Below the pieces are notes generated by a model, which was not told the DNA's origin, did no database searches, and worked only from the letters and a program-made list of their open reading frames with translations. A DNA stretch of 64,000 nt from Panicum virgatum (Eukaryota > Streptophyta > Magnoliopsida > Poales > Poaceae). Positions within the stretch are counted from its first letter, which is position 1. Every line of letters begins with the position of its first letter. The stretch spans positions 27,894,086-27,958,085 of the forward strand of contig NC_053140.1 of assembly GCF_016808335.1 (NCBI RefSeq), read 5' to 3'. Made by a program: the position numbers and the translations under genes. Positions 22,688-34,330 of this stretch are shown in pieces.

Positions 22688-22825
22688 AATAGGCCAACAC
22701 GTTGAGTTGGCCGGTAAAAAAAATCATGAAAGGCCAACACATTGAGTTGGCCAGTAAAAAAAAGAAAAAAAATCATGAGAGGCCAACATGTTGAGTTGGC
22801 CAGTAAAAAAAAGAAGAGAAAGAAA
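22688..22825. repeat. Three tandem palindromes between integrase and the antisense gene
   Basis: Three copies of a unit of about 45-60 bp contain GGCCAAC-AnnTTGA-GTTGGCC (stem 7 bp, loop 7), each followed by a run of 7 to 8 A. They lie between the ends of two convergent coding regions. Read from the antisense side, each hairpin is preceded by a T run. A role in RNA 3'-end formation for either strand is possible but unproven. Confidence 0.7.
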
Positions 22826-22940
22826 GAGATAATATGTGAGAAGCGAGATAGCCGATGTGTGACCATCGACTTAAGGTGTTTTTAAATGAGTACAAAGTTT
22901 CAGGTTTTAACAGGCAACATCAAGTGTTTTCTGAATAGTT

Positions 22941-25904
22941 CTACAAGTTCAGGAATTCTTCTATCGCATGGATGGCTTCTGCACGTACAGCATCTGCTCG
23001 TGCTATGATTGCTTCATCATCCTTGTCGTTGCCTGACATTATCTGCCGACTCAAGGTGCTTATCTCTGCAAACTCCGCTTGTATTTGTTCAGTCATTTCT
23101 TGGGCTTCCTGCTTGGAGTTTGCGATCGAAGCTTTCTCCTCTTGGATTAGTCTTTGGGTAGTGCGGACCTTTTCTTCAAGTTCCATCAGTTCCTTTTCCA
23201 AGAGGATGAGTCATCTTGTGTTCTCGGAGATATCAGCTTTAGCATCCAGAGTTGCTTTCTTTTGGTTGAGGGCTATGCACTTTTGAGCTATGTCAGTTTT
23301 CAGAGAGACTTGAGAACGACGTGCTTCTATTCTTTGTTGAGCTGCCTTCACCTCTGCCCGGAAGAAAAGGAGATGGCCGGCTGGCCAAAGTTTGATTTGA
23401 AGTGATTCTGGAAGCTGGGTTTCTATCTGCTCAAGAATTTCTTTTATCTTGCTGGAATCATCAACCAGAGCAGTGATCGGAGCAGATAGTAGATCCTTGA
23501 TGAGTTGAAGTTGATGTGCCAAATTAGCCGATTGCTGCAAGGATGGTGCTTTTGCTCCAGGGGCAGTCAGACCCATTGATGCCGGGTCAAAAGAGAGCAA
23601 ACCTGAAATATCAAAGCCCTATGGACATATCTAAAGTTAGAGCAAGGTGCGTTTATGAAGCGATCGGCTGATTCAGAATTGGTTTTTGTAATGTTACCTG
23701 TTCTGAAGAAGAAGCGTTGGGTGGTTCAAGAGCGATCGTCCTGTTAGAGCTTGTGTTGACATCAAGAACATCGACTGTATCGGCTTGTTCCTCATTTGCC
23801 TCCATCAGTACATTAGGAGTTGCAGTCATCTCATGTTGTACTGGGCTTTCTGCGTTGGAGATGTCTTCAGCTGCGTCCTGGAAGTAGAATTATAGTTAAC
23901 CAAGGTACATGTGTATGCAATTAAGAAAAGTTTTAGAAAGACGAGTTACCTGGTTGGTGTTCGACTCTGATGGACTCGGGGAAGCTGGTGATGGTTTCTT
24001 GATGTCTCGCCTTGTGATCATCTTCCTTTTCTTGGTCAAGACTCGGGGGGCAACAATTACAGAAGCTTGTCTTCGTTTGGAAGCCGACTGAAGTAAGTCT
24101 AGCTGAATGGTTATTATCACTTTCTTCATTGGTGATGATCCCTTGCAGAAAAGTACATCAGGGGCAGTTGGAAGAAAGTGGAATGGCTCCCCGTTGCTGG
24201 TCATAGGTTCTGGACCATCTTGTTGCTGCCGACAGGGTGAGCAGGTTTAGCCGAGAGAAAGGGATAGAGGACATAGAAGGAATAAAGTGTACAGATTCAG
24301 TACCTCTTCCTCGGGGATTACATATTCAGGATCAATTTGCCGCAGTCGAGGACCTAGAGCTTTCCTGAATACATGTGTTTTCCACATTCCCCACCATGTG
24401 ATGAAGTCGATTGATGAGGAGGTGAAGGATAGATCGGCTGGTATTGGAATGTACAGATCATCGAACATGCTGTAGCATCTTGAACTGGTGAGGCCGTTAG
24501 GTAGATCGGCTCTACTCTCCACCAAGTGGTGAATATGAAAGTGGGGAGGGACCTGTCCTAGGCCAAATTGCTGAGCTACTATGACTGGTTGGTAAGATTC
24601 ATAACCTGGCTTGATAATTCTATTAGAGGTGCTCATGCCAACAGGGAGGAAACCAGGTCGAATCATCAGGGAGTATAAATGCCGAGTGTTGTCATCATCG
24701 GCAAAATTATCTAGTTTGAAGGCAGTTGGGTTCTCAAAGGATTCAGATTCAGTGAATGGGAAATAAAGGGGATTCTCTAAGCCTTTATAGAAGACTCTGA
24801 ACCAGTTTGCTGCATCTGTTGAATTGAGTTTGCTACCAGGGAGACTGAATAAAGCTTGGCCGTAGCTAGTACATCTAATTGGTTTGCCATTCTCATCAGG
24901 AAAAGAGTTCTTGGTCAGGCCTTGGAAGTTTGGGATATGGTGCTGAAAGTACAGTTGTGCCCACAACTGAATAAACCACCAAGGGCCTCCAGTTCTTAGT
25001 TTCTTTTGGTTAAGCAAGTTAGATGTCATAAAATGGAGATATCTGTATGTTTCTCCAAGAAAAAGTTTGCCTAGGCCGGTGTGGTTGCCATGGGCCAGGT
25101 GATAGGCCAGGGGAAGATAATTTTTAGTTGGAGCTAAAGAAGGACCACAGAAGATGAAGTGCTCTAGCCAAAGATTTAAGAAAGCTGTGTGTTCCTTCTC
25201 AGTCACTGGACCTTTTGTTTTCATATGCTGGTTCATGTAAGTGCCCCAGTTTGTGCACTTTGCCTTGGAAGAAAGTTTGAAGGGGACTTCTGCCATTTTG
25301 TGGGCAGCAGGATTAGGAGATCTAATGTCTAGGCCAGTGATCATGGTGATATCTAGCAGAGTAGGGGTCATGGGTCCATGACCGAAGAAGAAACAGTTCA
25401 GAGCATCAGACCAAAAATAGCCGATGGTTTTCAGAAGATTCTCATCTTTCTCAAGAGGAGATAATGATAAGCTAAGTGCATCGGCTATGTTGAAATCCTG
25501 CCACAAGGGCATATAAGCTTTTGCTACTTTGTTGTACCATGTAATCCAGCTCTCAGGGGGGTTAGGCCAGGCTCTTAAGCAGTCAGCCCAGAGGTTCAAA
25601 TCGATGTTTTGACTTACGAAAGGGATCCTATTTGCTTCACAAGAGATCAAATCTATAGGATTTTCGAAAGTTCGTGGGCTAAGATAGAAAGATTTTGGAT
25701 TGGAAGGATGCGGCAGAAGGATGTCTGACACCTGAAGATCAGAAATTCAAAAGTATGCATATGGTGTCATATTTCAGAGTTTAGTGTTTTAGAGGCTTAG
25801 TAAGCTGAGGAAAACTAAAGGATTAGGCCGAATATTACCTTCAGGCTGCAGAATGCCACATCATCGATTGCAGAGTTTGTCGTCTGAGCTGCAGAATCTG
25901 CCAT
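22941..25904 (-). CDS. Antisense five-exon gene: plant mobile domain (PMD) protein with C-terminal coiled coil
   Basis: Exons on the - strand: 25904-25839, 25731-24304, 24225-23950, 23877-23698 and 23618-22941. All four introns have GT...AG ends, are 72 to 107 bp long and lie in phase 0, giving about 874 codons from ATG (MADSAAQTTNS). Exon 2 (476 codons) holds the PMD fold, formerly called aminotransferase-like: MITGLDIRSPN, FLNLWLEHFIFCGPSLAPTK, ETYRYLHF. Exon 3 is basic (TKKRKMITRRDIKK, possible nuclear signal). Exon 5 is heptad-rich and likely coiled coil. TGA at 23213-23211 interrupts exon 5 where the frame otherwise continues for 90 codons; CGA to TGA is the simple explanation. PMD proteins occur both as host genes (MAIN family) and inside transposons. 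The gene belongs to retrotransposon 1, lying between integrase and 3' LTR in opposite orientation. Its function there is unknown. Confidence 0.8.
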
Positions 25905-26101
25905 GGTTCAGATCCGTTGACTTGGGGTTTGGTTGCTGTGGGTTCTGATTCGAATTCCGGGTGCTTGGAGAGTTCTTGCTCGAATTTGTAGAGCTGGGTT
26001 TTCGAATTACGCTCGGATTTGAGAGTTTGTTTCGAGTTCGGTGGAAGTGATACTCTACCCTTATGTGGGTTGCTTCTAGTTTGAATTTCGTCGGCTCTTG
26101 G

Positions 26102-26111
26102 ATATTTATAG
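26102..26111 (-). promoter_or_regulatory. Possible TATA box of the antisense PMD gene
   Basis: On the - strand CTATAAATAT lies about 200 bp upstream of the ATG at 25904, in the gap between the two antisense coding regions. It suggests the PMD gene has its own promoter and is not a product of LTR transcription. Confidence 0.45.
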
Positions 26112-26293
26112 AAGCCTGATGCGTTGCCATCGGCTTTTTGGAAAGTAAATCGGACACACAGAATTGAAGGAAATTCGATTCCATTTAAAAGAAAGATCAT
26201 TACAAGGGAAAGCCGATTGTTACAAAGGAATTAATCCTTCGGCTTTGTGATCCTACCCCTACGACGCTACCTACATCTACTGCTCGTAGGTAC

Positions 26294-26824
26294 CTAGTAA
26301 CTACGGCACTTGGGGCTTCGGGCCGGCGCATCCCCGCTGCCGTCGTCGTCGCTGTCGTCGTCGTCGTCGCTGTCGTCGTCGTCGTCGTCGCTGCAGCAAT
26401 TGTCCCTGCCGCTGTTCTCCTCCTCGCTGTCCTCCTCGGAGGACCCGAGGAACCGGAAGGGCTTTCCGCCCATCGGCTCGTCATCGTTGGAGGGGGAGTC
26501 GATCTCCTCTTCCGAGGAGGAGTCGACTCCATCCGAAGAGGGGACTTCCTCGTCGTTGCTCTCCGACTCCTCCTGGAACAGGAGCCGGAGGTCTTCTCCC
26601 TCGGTCTTGGGCTCGTCCTCCTCGGAGACGGTCCCGAAGTCGAACTCCTCTGCATCCCAGTGCAGAGGAACCAACGCTTCATACGCTGTAGTTGGGTCCC
26701 ACTCCGGCGTCGGCTCCCGACTTTCTGGGATTGAGTCGATGGAAGAAGCAGGGAGGGGGGAAGGAGAAGAGGAGGAGGAAGAGTCTCCGAAGGAGTTGGA
26801 GTCGGAGGAGGAAGAGATTGCCAT
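26294..26824 (-). CDS. Antisense acidic Ser/Asp-rich protein, 176 aa
   Basis: The frame runs from ATG at 26824 to TAG at 26294. The protein opens with a long Ser-rich stretch (MAISSSSDSNSFGDSSSS), has a more ordered centre (TPEWDPTTAYEALVPLHWDAEEFDF), then acidic Ser/Glu clusters and a run of Asp with scattered Ser (DDDDDDSDDDDD). It has no signal peptide or membrane segment and should be largely disordered. It starts 266 bp from the 3' LTR, a position matched by the antisense gene of element 2. A weak TATA-like ACTATTTAATC lies about 100 bp upstream. The long + strand frame over the same bases is a shadow of the low-complexity sequence. No known family is claimed. Confidence 0.6.
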   Translation of the reverse strand: MAISSSSDSNSFGDSSSSSSPSPLPASSIDSIPESREPTPEWDPTTAYEALVPLHWDAEEFDFGTVSEEDEPKTEGEDLRLLFQEESESNDEEVPSSDGVDSSSEEEIDSPSNDDEPMGGKPFRFLGSSEEDSEEENSGRDNCCSDDDDDDSDDDDDSDDDGSGDAPARSPKCRSY

Positions 26825-27073
26825 GGCTACTGGTGCTGGAGGATTCGGGTTTTCTCTGCACTATTGGCTTTGGGAGGAAGAAGGAATTCGCTGTGAAGAA
26901 GAGTCGATTCGGGGTGAGATTAAATAGTGAAAAGATGGGAGATGGATCGGCAGTTTCACATTCTACGAGGAGCCAGTTGCAGAGACGTTGTGTCTTCCTT
27001 GGTGGTTGCAGTGTGTTTAATGAGCATTAACGGAAGATGAAGCGACAGAATGGTTTTTGAATTATCATTGCCA

Positions 27074-27089
27074 AAACCAGGGGGGCATG
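27074..27089 (+). other. Polypurine tract of retrotransposon 1
   Basis: AAACCAGGGGGGCATG directly precedes the 3' LTR. The same GGGGGGCATG core precedes the 3' LTR of element 2 at 52086-52095, linking the two families. Confidence 0.75.
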
Positions 27090-28306
27090 TGTTATCGCCA
27101 TAAATTAACAGGATTAATTTATGGGCCGAGAGCAAAATGGGCTTAGAGCAGAAGATTAAGAAGGCTTGTAAATCGGCTCCTGCGTGAGCATCTGGGCCAC
27201 ATGGGCCATGTATCCTTAGATTTAGTTCAAGATTAGAGATAGAGTCCGATCGGGACAAGATTAGTATAGATTGTTTCCCAAGTCTCCGGACTATAAATAT
27301 GTTCTCTATGTTATTCATGAAAGAAGAATGTCATCACGTCTCGCAAACAGCAACTCTCGGTGCATCGCCACCCCTAATTCTAGGGTTTCATCCAAGTAAG
27401 CGCCATGCTGCCCTGATCGCTTCTTGCGATTAGGGCAGCGTTGTTCTTGCTTTTACCTTGGCATTATTCGTACTGAAGCATTTTTGATGGCGAGTAATGC
27501 TAGTTATCTTGATATTCGTAGCATGACTTTTAGTAGATCTGTTGTGCTTTGTTGCTTATCATCTACGAATATCATGTTGTCTTTACGCGATTATGTTATC
27601 ATCTTATACTAGCTCTCGTTGCATAGAGTTAGCTGCGTAAAGGCAACACCCTGCTTCTTTTATGTCTAGTAGATCTAATCTGTTATGGTTTGCTCTTATC
27701 TTTAAGAGTTGGCGTAATATCTGTAAGATTAGGCCTTGCACACGGGTTGGATGATCCGGTAGTGTACTAGATGCTTTATCTTAGCCTTAATAGGGATTGT
27801 TCTGGGAATCGGCTCTTGCTAGTTCTTAGGCCTCTGTTTTGGGTTGTGGTTTAGCTATCTGTTACGTTCATTAGGCCCAATCACGTGTAGGATGTTCCGA
27901 TCTAACAGTGAAGCTTTTACCGTCGTGGATTAGATTAGTTAGATTTAATTGAAGCAGCTTTACAGTTATTTGCTTTATTCACCAATATCCGGATGCAAAC
28001 AGATCCAATCTGACACCGGGACTCGATCGGCTCTTTAAAGCCGATGCAAGAGTCGTCCCGGGGAGCCGACCACGGCTCGGACTTATGTTTACACGTGTCT
28101 TTGTACGCAGGAAACTGTTTGGAACACGTTCGCACCCTCCTGATCGGGTATAGGTCAGGTGGCACGCCCGACATTCTCCGGAATCTCCGGGCGCGTGACG
28201 GAATTGCGGGCCGTCGACGAGGGAGCAGTGCCTGCCAGCGCCCTGGCGACCTCCCGGCTTTTCGTGTTGCCTGTCGCTGCTCGCCGGTGGGTTTCGACCG
28301 ACAACA
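27090..28306 (+). repeat. 3' LTR of retrotransposon 1
   Basis: This 1217-bp repeat matches 456-1673 with scattered changes and ends CGACAACA, followed by ACACC, the probable target duplication of GCACC at 451-455. Its TATA box is at 27292-27299. Confidence 0.9.
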
Positions 28307-28311
28307 ACACC

Positions 28312-29338
28312 TAGAAGCAAAGTCTAACAAAATGAACACAGGGGCATGCGTTCAATTCAAATCAGTACCTCCACGAGCTTGAGCAACAACCAACAAGCAC
28401 ACTACCAGGCTATGATTCGCAAGACTATGATTCGATAAAGCAAATAAGTCATGCACCTTGGCTAATAGCCCCTAGCCAGGCGAGCTAACCATCTGAAGCT
28501 GCATTGCGCTGGGATACAAGCCACCAAATACCTATAGAAATTTTAAAGGAGAGGGGCAAAAGAAATCAGGAATCGCACCGCCAGAAATCAATCTCCAACC
28601 CACACAAGTCCTCCCCCCACACACCACCACTCATCCGTACTCACCATGGCAAGGCGCGGCTTCCGTACCCGGAGCCTCCGGACAAGCAACCCAGACGGAT
28701 GTGGGTGGAGGGACAACCTCAAACTAAACCCCATCACGAGAAGGAAGAGGAAGGAGATGACGATTCCCCTGGCTGGTAGCAGAAAGTTTCATTCTTTATA
28801 GTATGATAATAGAAAAGGCGCACTTCTGTATCAGATTTAAAAAAATATCAAACTTAAAAACAGAAACTGAAACGAACCGGGTTGCCGGACGGACAACCCG
28901 ACTCCCTGTATTGTCGTGATAGTCCCTGGATCAGTAGCTATCACATACAGAACTCATTTCAATTAGATATCACAAATATACAACGCTAAAAATCATTACA
29001 TGGATTTATTTATTACATAACCCAGAGGGTTGTGGTACAAAATTAGAGTACAAGCCCCTGGAGCTAAAGAAAAGCAAATAGAAATCGAAAGCGGTAGCTA
29101 TTCTTCTGTGCATTCTCCGTCTTGATGTCTTCTCTCCACAGGCAGCTCGGAGTGTAGCTCGAACTGTCCTTAGTTTCATCCTTCATCTTCGGGCTTGATC
29201 CGCGAGTCGAATCCTGCATCTACCAGACTATCCCCAAGGACGGGATAGGTTCACGCCACCATCCGTATGCAAGCTTTAAGTGGATTCAATAAGATATAAA
29301 AAAGTAGCCAATGGACAGGCTGATGTTTCCTATGCAAT
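28312..29338. other. Flanking sequence of unclear nature
   Basis: It is about 1 kb of mixed composition. A frame at 28504-28779 (+) begins before and runs through a proline-, lysine- and glutamate-rich stretch and shows no domain. On the - strand the segment 28880-29240 looks like an expressed 3' region or the 3' part of an LTR (a TAATAAATAAAT stretch and CCAGGGACTATCACGAC). I could not find its partner in the window. No gene is called. Confidence 0.35.
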
Positions 29339-30805
29339 AGGGTTGGTCTATTTAACACCCTAGGTGTTGAATAATATTCAACGCCCGCGGAGTGCCGTCC
29401 CTCCTCCGGCAGCAGGGAATTACGGTGCATTAGTTTGTGGGTAGTAAAATCCCTAGGACGGGTGTATGTAATGAATAATTAGACATGGAGACCCTTGTTT
29501 GTCGCGGTTGTGGTCTGCATTAATGTATTAAAGCACTTTTGAATGTCTAGAACGTCAATAAAATACCGAATGACCACGTAATTAACATGGCGCCATGCAG
29601 TGGTAGTTGAGCTGTTTTCACGTCAACAACTCCGGAATAGTAGGAAATGAAAGAAATGAAAGGCAAACGTGTCTACACATGAAGTAATTTCTGCATTTTT
29701 TCAGCAGGGAGCAATGTAGGAGTACGCATGAATTTCGGCTCTTGACAGCAGTCAGGTAGTAAATTTCCGATACAAGGAAAGTTAATTTTCACAACAAGCA
29801 TTACATGAAATTTTGAGAGAAGTAACATTGGATGTTTTTTACGGCTGCATGTCTGTTAGTATTTTTCTGAAATCCAAGAAGTAATGTCAAATTATACAAA
29901 TCATTTTAAAAAAATTAAAATGAAATTTCTCATAGTTTATACACAGAAGTAATTTCCTGCATGCTGGCCCGCAAGATGCACAGTCACGATGCAGTAGTCA
30001 TGAATCATGATCTGTATGCTTGCTATACTGTGCATGCGAGCATACGGCCTACATGGAGGCTTTATGACCTTAATTTGAAATTGCACATGGAGACATCCTA
30101 GGGTGTAATGTGAGAGAGATAGATTTCAGGAAGAATATATGGATGTGTTTGGAAATTAAGTCAATATATAGAGAACTAATTTCTACTCATTATCTCAAAA
30201 TCTAGTATTGCTGTTCAAATAATTTTCAATTGTAAAGATTTTTTTTTAAAATATTAGAACAGTATTTTCATAATGACTTGATAGTAATATTCTTTCAATT
30301 TCCCTAGTCTCCACCATCTATTACTCGATTCTTTCGTTACAGTTGTGGCCACATGAGTCCCGCCACCGGACATGTGTTTGGCAAGCATATATGGATTGGT
30401 TTTCTCTATATCAGAACGATCAGACATAGTTACGGGTAGTAAATAAATATATGTCTGTTCATGCGAGACCAATATCTGAGGCAACAACAGGAGTTAGGTT
30501 ACTGTATATTTGACTAAGCAAATCACTCCATTTTGATTTTTTGTTATGTCAAATTACATTAATTTAGAAGTAACTTCTACAACTTAGGCAAGTAATTTTC
30601 TATGAGAAATTAAGTTCATAATGATAAATAGTTGAACAATTAATATATTGGAGTAATTTTTTTAAAGTCGAGAAGTAAATTAATGACGACATCAATCCAA
30701 TAATAGAAAGGCTATTTATGTTACTATTACTCCTCCAATTCTATGATAATACTCTTTGAGATTAATATATTACTACTCGTATCAATACTTAGTTAGTTAC
30801 TCGTT

Positions 30806-31130
30806 TTTTTGCGCCCACGGCGGAGCGCCGCCTGGTCTTCGGCGGCAGGATTTTACGGTGCGTTCTTGGTAGGGTAGTAAAAATCAAGTATTTCGTGCTT
30901 TTAATGCAGTTTGCCGCTGGTGTGGTCATAATCTTTTGGTTTGACGCGGGTTTGGACCATTTAATATAGTTTGAAAGTCTTGCATGTTATTTTGAGCATT
31001 GGTTAACCAGTAAATAAAAAGTGAGGCATGAGCGTGTTGTTGTGAGGCGCTTTTGTTAATTAGGAATGTGCTGATGAAGTATAAACTGGAATATGTGAAA
31101 GTGAAAAAACTACGTTAGAGTTATGTGGGT
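30806..31130. repeat. Internal copy of the left inverted-repeat arm
   Basis: GCGCCCACGGCGGAGCGCCG, then TTCGGCGGCAGGATTTTACGG and GTAGGGTAGTAAAA repeat, in order and orientation, the features of the left arm at 29383-29455. A second arm copy 1.4 kb inside the first suggests serial duplication or nested insertion of related elements. Confidence 0.55.
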
Positions 31131-32533
31131 CGTGGCAGCAAAAAAATAAAGATTTGTTCCATGCATGTGTGCGCTCGGGGCTGCCTTGTCTGTATCCGGC
31201 TGAAGTATAAATTGGAGTGTGTAGAAGCAAAAAGTAGTATTTCGCTGGTCAAAGCGCAGTAGGAGATGAATAATATTGGGCGCTCCCAGCTGGGCATTAT
31301 GGATGAAGCCTCGACATGATCCACGCTACATGTTATATATGGCCAGGGATCTGATGAGTCTAGATAGCCTTAAAAAACATGCCGCAAAAGATAAATATTA
31401 TTAGTATGATCTTAGAAGTAATTTAGCGATTAGTAGTATGATCGTCCGTATAAACTGAAATCTGTGAAAGTAAAAAGCTATGTTAGGGTTATGTGGGTAG
31501 TTACATACATCTACATTGACTAATAGGCGATCTAGATGTTCTTGGTTAGCAATCTCACACTTCCCTAGGCTCCACTGCATGTTCTTGGTTAGCAATCTCA
31601 CATTCTGACATGTCTACTTCAATTCAATCAACTAATACTACTAGTAGCTTTCTTGCAGGATCTGGAGGGCAGAAGCGAAGCATCCCTTCTAGAAAAAAAA
31701 TCATTTTTCCGATCCCATGGTTACTGGCTTTGTTTTCTCCTCGCGACCATGGGATTCATAGTGAATGGTAGCAAGCGGTGGGGTAATCCACACGATTTTT
31801 GTCCTCACTCCACAAAAAAGTGGGAATTTGATGTGTTAGTGCGTTCAGCTTCAGATTGTACATCACTTAATCTTTGTTGAATCAAATTTTGTGTGATCAG
31901 CTAATGATTTTTTAAGATATGTGATTGCATATACCGGATAATACTTCTTGTTTGATCGCACAATTGTGAAGTTCAAAAGATTATTATTGTCAAGACATTG
32001 ATAAAATACTGCCCTAAATTTTAAAAATTACTTAAAGTCATTGAAGATATTTACTTCTTTATGTTTGAAAATTACTTTTTCAAAAAGTACTCCAAGAAAT
32101 TACTTGTCTACATCTTTTTGTCTATTTTGTGGACCTCTACCATTAATGCGAGCTTAATTTCTCTTGTCAACTGAAAAATAATTCCCTTGTCAATTGAAAA
32201 ATACTCCTGACAGCAGTTGTGTCAATTGAAAAATATTATAGTCAGTTGCAAAACACTCATAGCCTTCGAAAAATACTTCTGTACTCAACTGAAAATACAC
32301 TTGTCATTTGACAAAAAAACAACTCCCAACATTTGGTAATAAAAGAATACTCTAGTCAGTTGAAATATAGACCTGACATTTGAAGGATAAAAAAATACTC
32401 CTGACATTTGGAATATACTTTTGATATTTGAAATAAAATACTCATATTTTCAATTGAAAAATAGTTGGAGTGGTATTCACTACTAGTTATCTCAAGAAGT
32501 AATATTCGTGCATGCAAGTGTTAACTCCCTCTT

Positions 32534-32538
<5 letters not shown>

Positions 32539-32571
<33 letters not shown>
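32539..32571. repeat. (CT)n microsatellite
   Basis: An uninterrupted CT run of about 33 bp. It is flanked by two copies of ATGCAAGTGTTAACTCC (32513-32529 and 32579-32595), so it sits between short direct repeats. Confidence 0.9.
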
Positions 32572-32574
<3 letters not shown>

Positions 32575-33539
32575 ATGCATGCAAGTGTTAACTCCTTCTG
32601 AATTCTCTCATACTATAAATGCATATCGTGCAATAACATTTCAGTTTTGCATCATGGATGTAATCTCTCTCTTTCTCCCCAAAACATGCATGCAAGCCAA
32701 CGTCCAAACGATCTTTACGGCGGAGGCAAGAAATTACTCCTCTCTCGCGCATAGCAGATTATTGGAGGAGGCAAGACCGTAGGCTCTGTTGTTCACTCTC
32801 ATTATCTATGGAAGTAATTAGTTGGAGCAAAGTATACGAAAATTACTCCTCTATCGCATATACCAGATTAGTGGAGGCAGGGCTGTTAGGTTCCAGCTGT
32901 CAACATCATTATCTCCGTAAGTAATTAATTAGAGGAGGCCAGCAGAGTCGCCTGTCTTTATTCCTTGCATGCGCTAATTCACTTAGATATGCATGTCATC
33001 AATCCACAGATATCGCTTTCCCAAAAACTAATGGCGTATATTGCTCTTCCAAGCATTCATTGTAGGCATGCAAGTTTAAATAGACTTATGAAATCACTAC
33101 AATTTTACATTAATTGATATACAATGGAATGTCCATGCATGTCGCATGGGCTTGTGATCTTAAACTGCAGGAGACAATCATACTACTAATCTTAAAATTA
33201 CTTCTAGGATCATACTACCAATATTTACTTTTTTTTTGCAGCCCGTGTTTTTATGGCTAACTAGACTCGTCAGTTCTCTGGCCATAACATATAACATGCA
33301 ACTCGTCGAGGCTACGTCCATAACGCCTTGCCGGGAGCGCCGAGTATTATTTTTCTTTCACTGCGCTTAGCCATCGAAACACTACTTTTTACTTCCACAC
33401 ACTCTAATTTATACTTCAGCAGTATACGACCAAGGCAGCCCATAATACACACATGACTGGAACAATTGATGCCACGACCGACGTAACTGTGTACCCTAGC
33501 TTTTTACTTTCACGTATTCCAGTTTGTACTCCATCAGCA

Positions 33540-34330
33540 TATTTACATCAAAAACAGAAAGCAATGACACACTCAAGGCGCCCTTTTCACTAGTCAACCA
33601 ATGCTAAAAAAAACATGGAAGACATTAAAACTGTATTAATAGCCCACGTCAAACCAGGAGATTTTGACCAGACCCACGGCAAACTACATTAAAACCAAAT
33701 TAAACACTAGATTTTACTACCAACTGGAACACAAATTTTTTTGATGCCACGACCCACATGTAGTTTTTTACATTCGTAGATTCCAATTTACACTCCATCT
33801 AAACATTTACATCAAACACGAGAAGATATGACACGCTCATGCCGCCATATTCACTGGTCAACCTATGCTAAAAAAATTCCAAATCATTGAAAATGTATTA
33901 AATACCCCATGGCTGCGTGAGCCCAGTAGAATTTGACTAGATCCACCGCAAACTATGTTAAAAGCAAACCAAACACTAGATTTTACTTCCAGCTTAAACA
34001 TTAACCGTAATATCCATGACGCCGAAAAACTAATTTTTACTCACACGCCGGGAAGCATGAACCGCTTTCGAAAAAACTACTTTTTACTCCTTGGCAATCC
34101 AATTTATACTTCAGCGATACGTGGGCAAGGCAATGACACGCTCATGTCGCCATATTCACTGGTCAATCAATTCTAAAAAAACATGCAAAGCATTTAAAAT
34201 GTATTAAATACTCCATAGCCGCGTCAATCCATGAGAATTTGACCAGATCCACCGCAAACTTCGTTAAAAGCAAGCCAAACACTAAAATTTACTACCCACC
34301 CAAGCATTAACCGTAATTTCTATGCCGCCG
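33540..34330. repeat. Three diverged tandem repeats at the right side of the inverted-repeat element
   Basis: Three units of roughly 260 bp each contain, in order, AATGACACnCTCA, CGCC(A)TATTCACTGGTCAA, TATTAAATAC, a GACCAGATCCACCGCAAACT-like segment, and AAACACTAGATTTTACT. Copies start near 33560, 33825 and 34130. The inverted counterparts are the left arms at 29339 and 30806. Confidence 0.65.

Larger units (their letters stand above)
456..28306 (+). mobile_element. LTR retrotransposon 1: Tat-lineage Ty3/gypsy element with nested insertions and antisense genes
   Basis: Two LTRs of about 1.2 kb (456-1673 and 27090-28306) start TGTTATCG and end CGACAACA. They enclose gag, protease, RT, RNase H, a second archaeal-type RNase H and integrase on the + strand, then a 4.4-kb 3' region with two genes on the opposite strand. 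The second RNase H and the long 3' region are marks of the Tat lineage (Ogre/Retand/RIRE2 relatives). About 10 differences between the LTRs are visible in their first 270 bp, so this copy is older than the chromovirus inside it. Nested material is a truncated LTR (1686 to about 4735) and a complete chromovirus (5657-18506). The pol frame carries many stops and frameshifts, so the copy is not autonomous. Confidence 0.9.

Noticed and set aside
26310..26927. + strand Ser/Glu-rich frame of 205 codons
   Set aside because: It is the complement of the acidic antisense ORF in another phase; the antisense reading has a better ordered core and matches the orientation of the neighbouring spliced gene.
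28504..28779. 91-codon frame next to retrotransposon 1
   Set aside because: No domain, no splice or promoter support, low-complexity C-terminus; kept only as part of an unassigned flank.
29330..29338. 9-bp flanks of the inverted-repeat element as a Mutator-type target duplication
   Set aside because: TATGCAATA and TATATACTT agree at too few positions to count.
32482..32496. CACTACTAG, considered as a CACTA left end for the terminus at 55644
   Set aside because: It lies inside the other repeat element with no subterminal array; the matching position in the second copy (54712) reads CACTCC instead.
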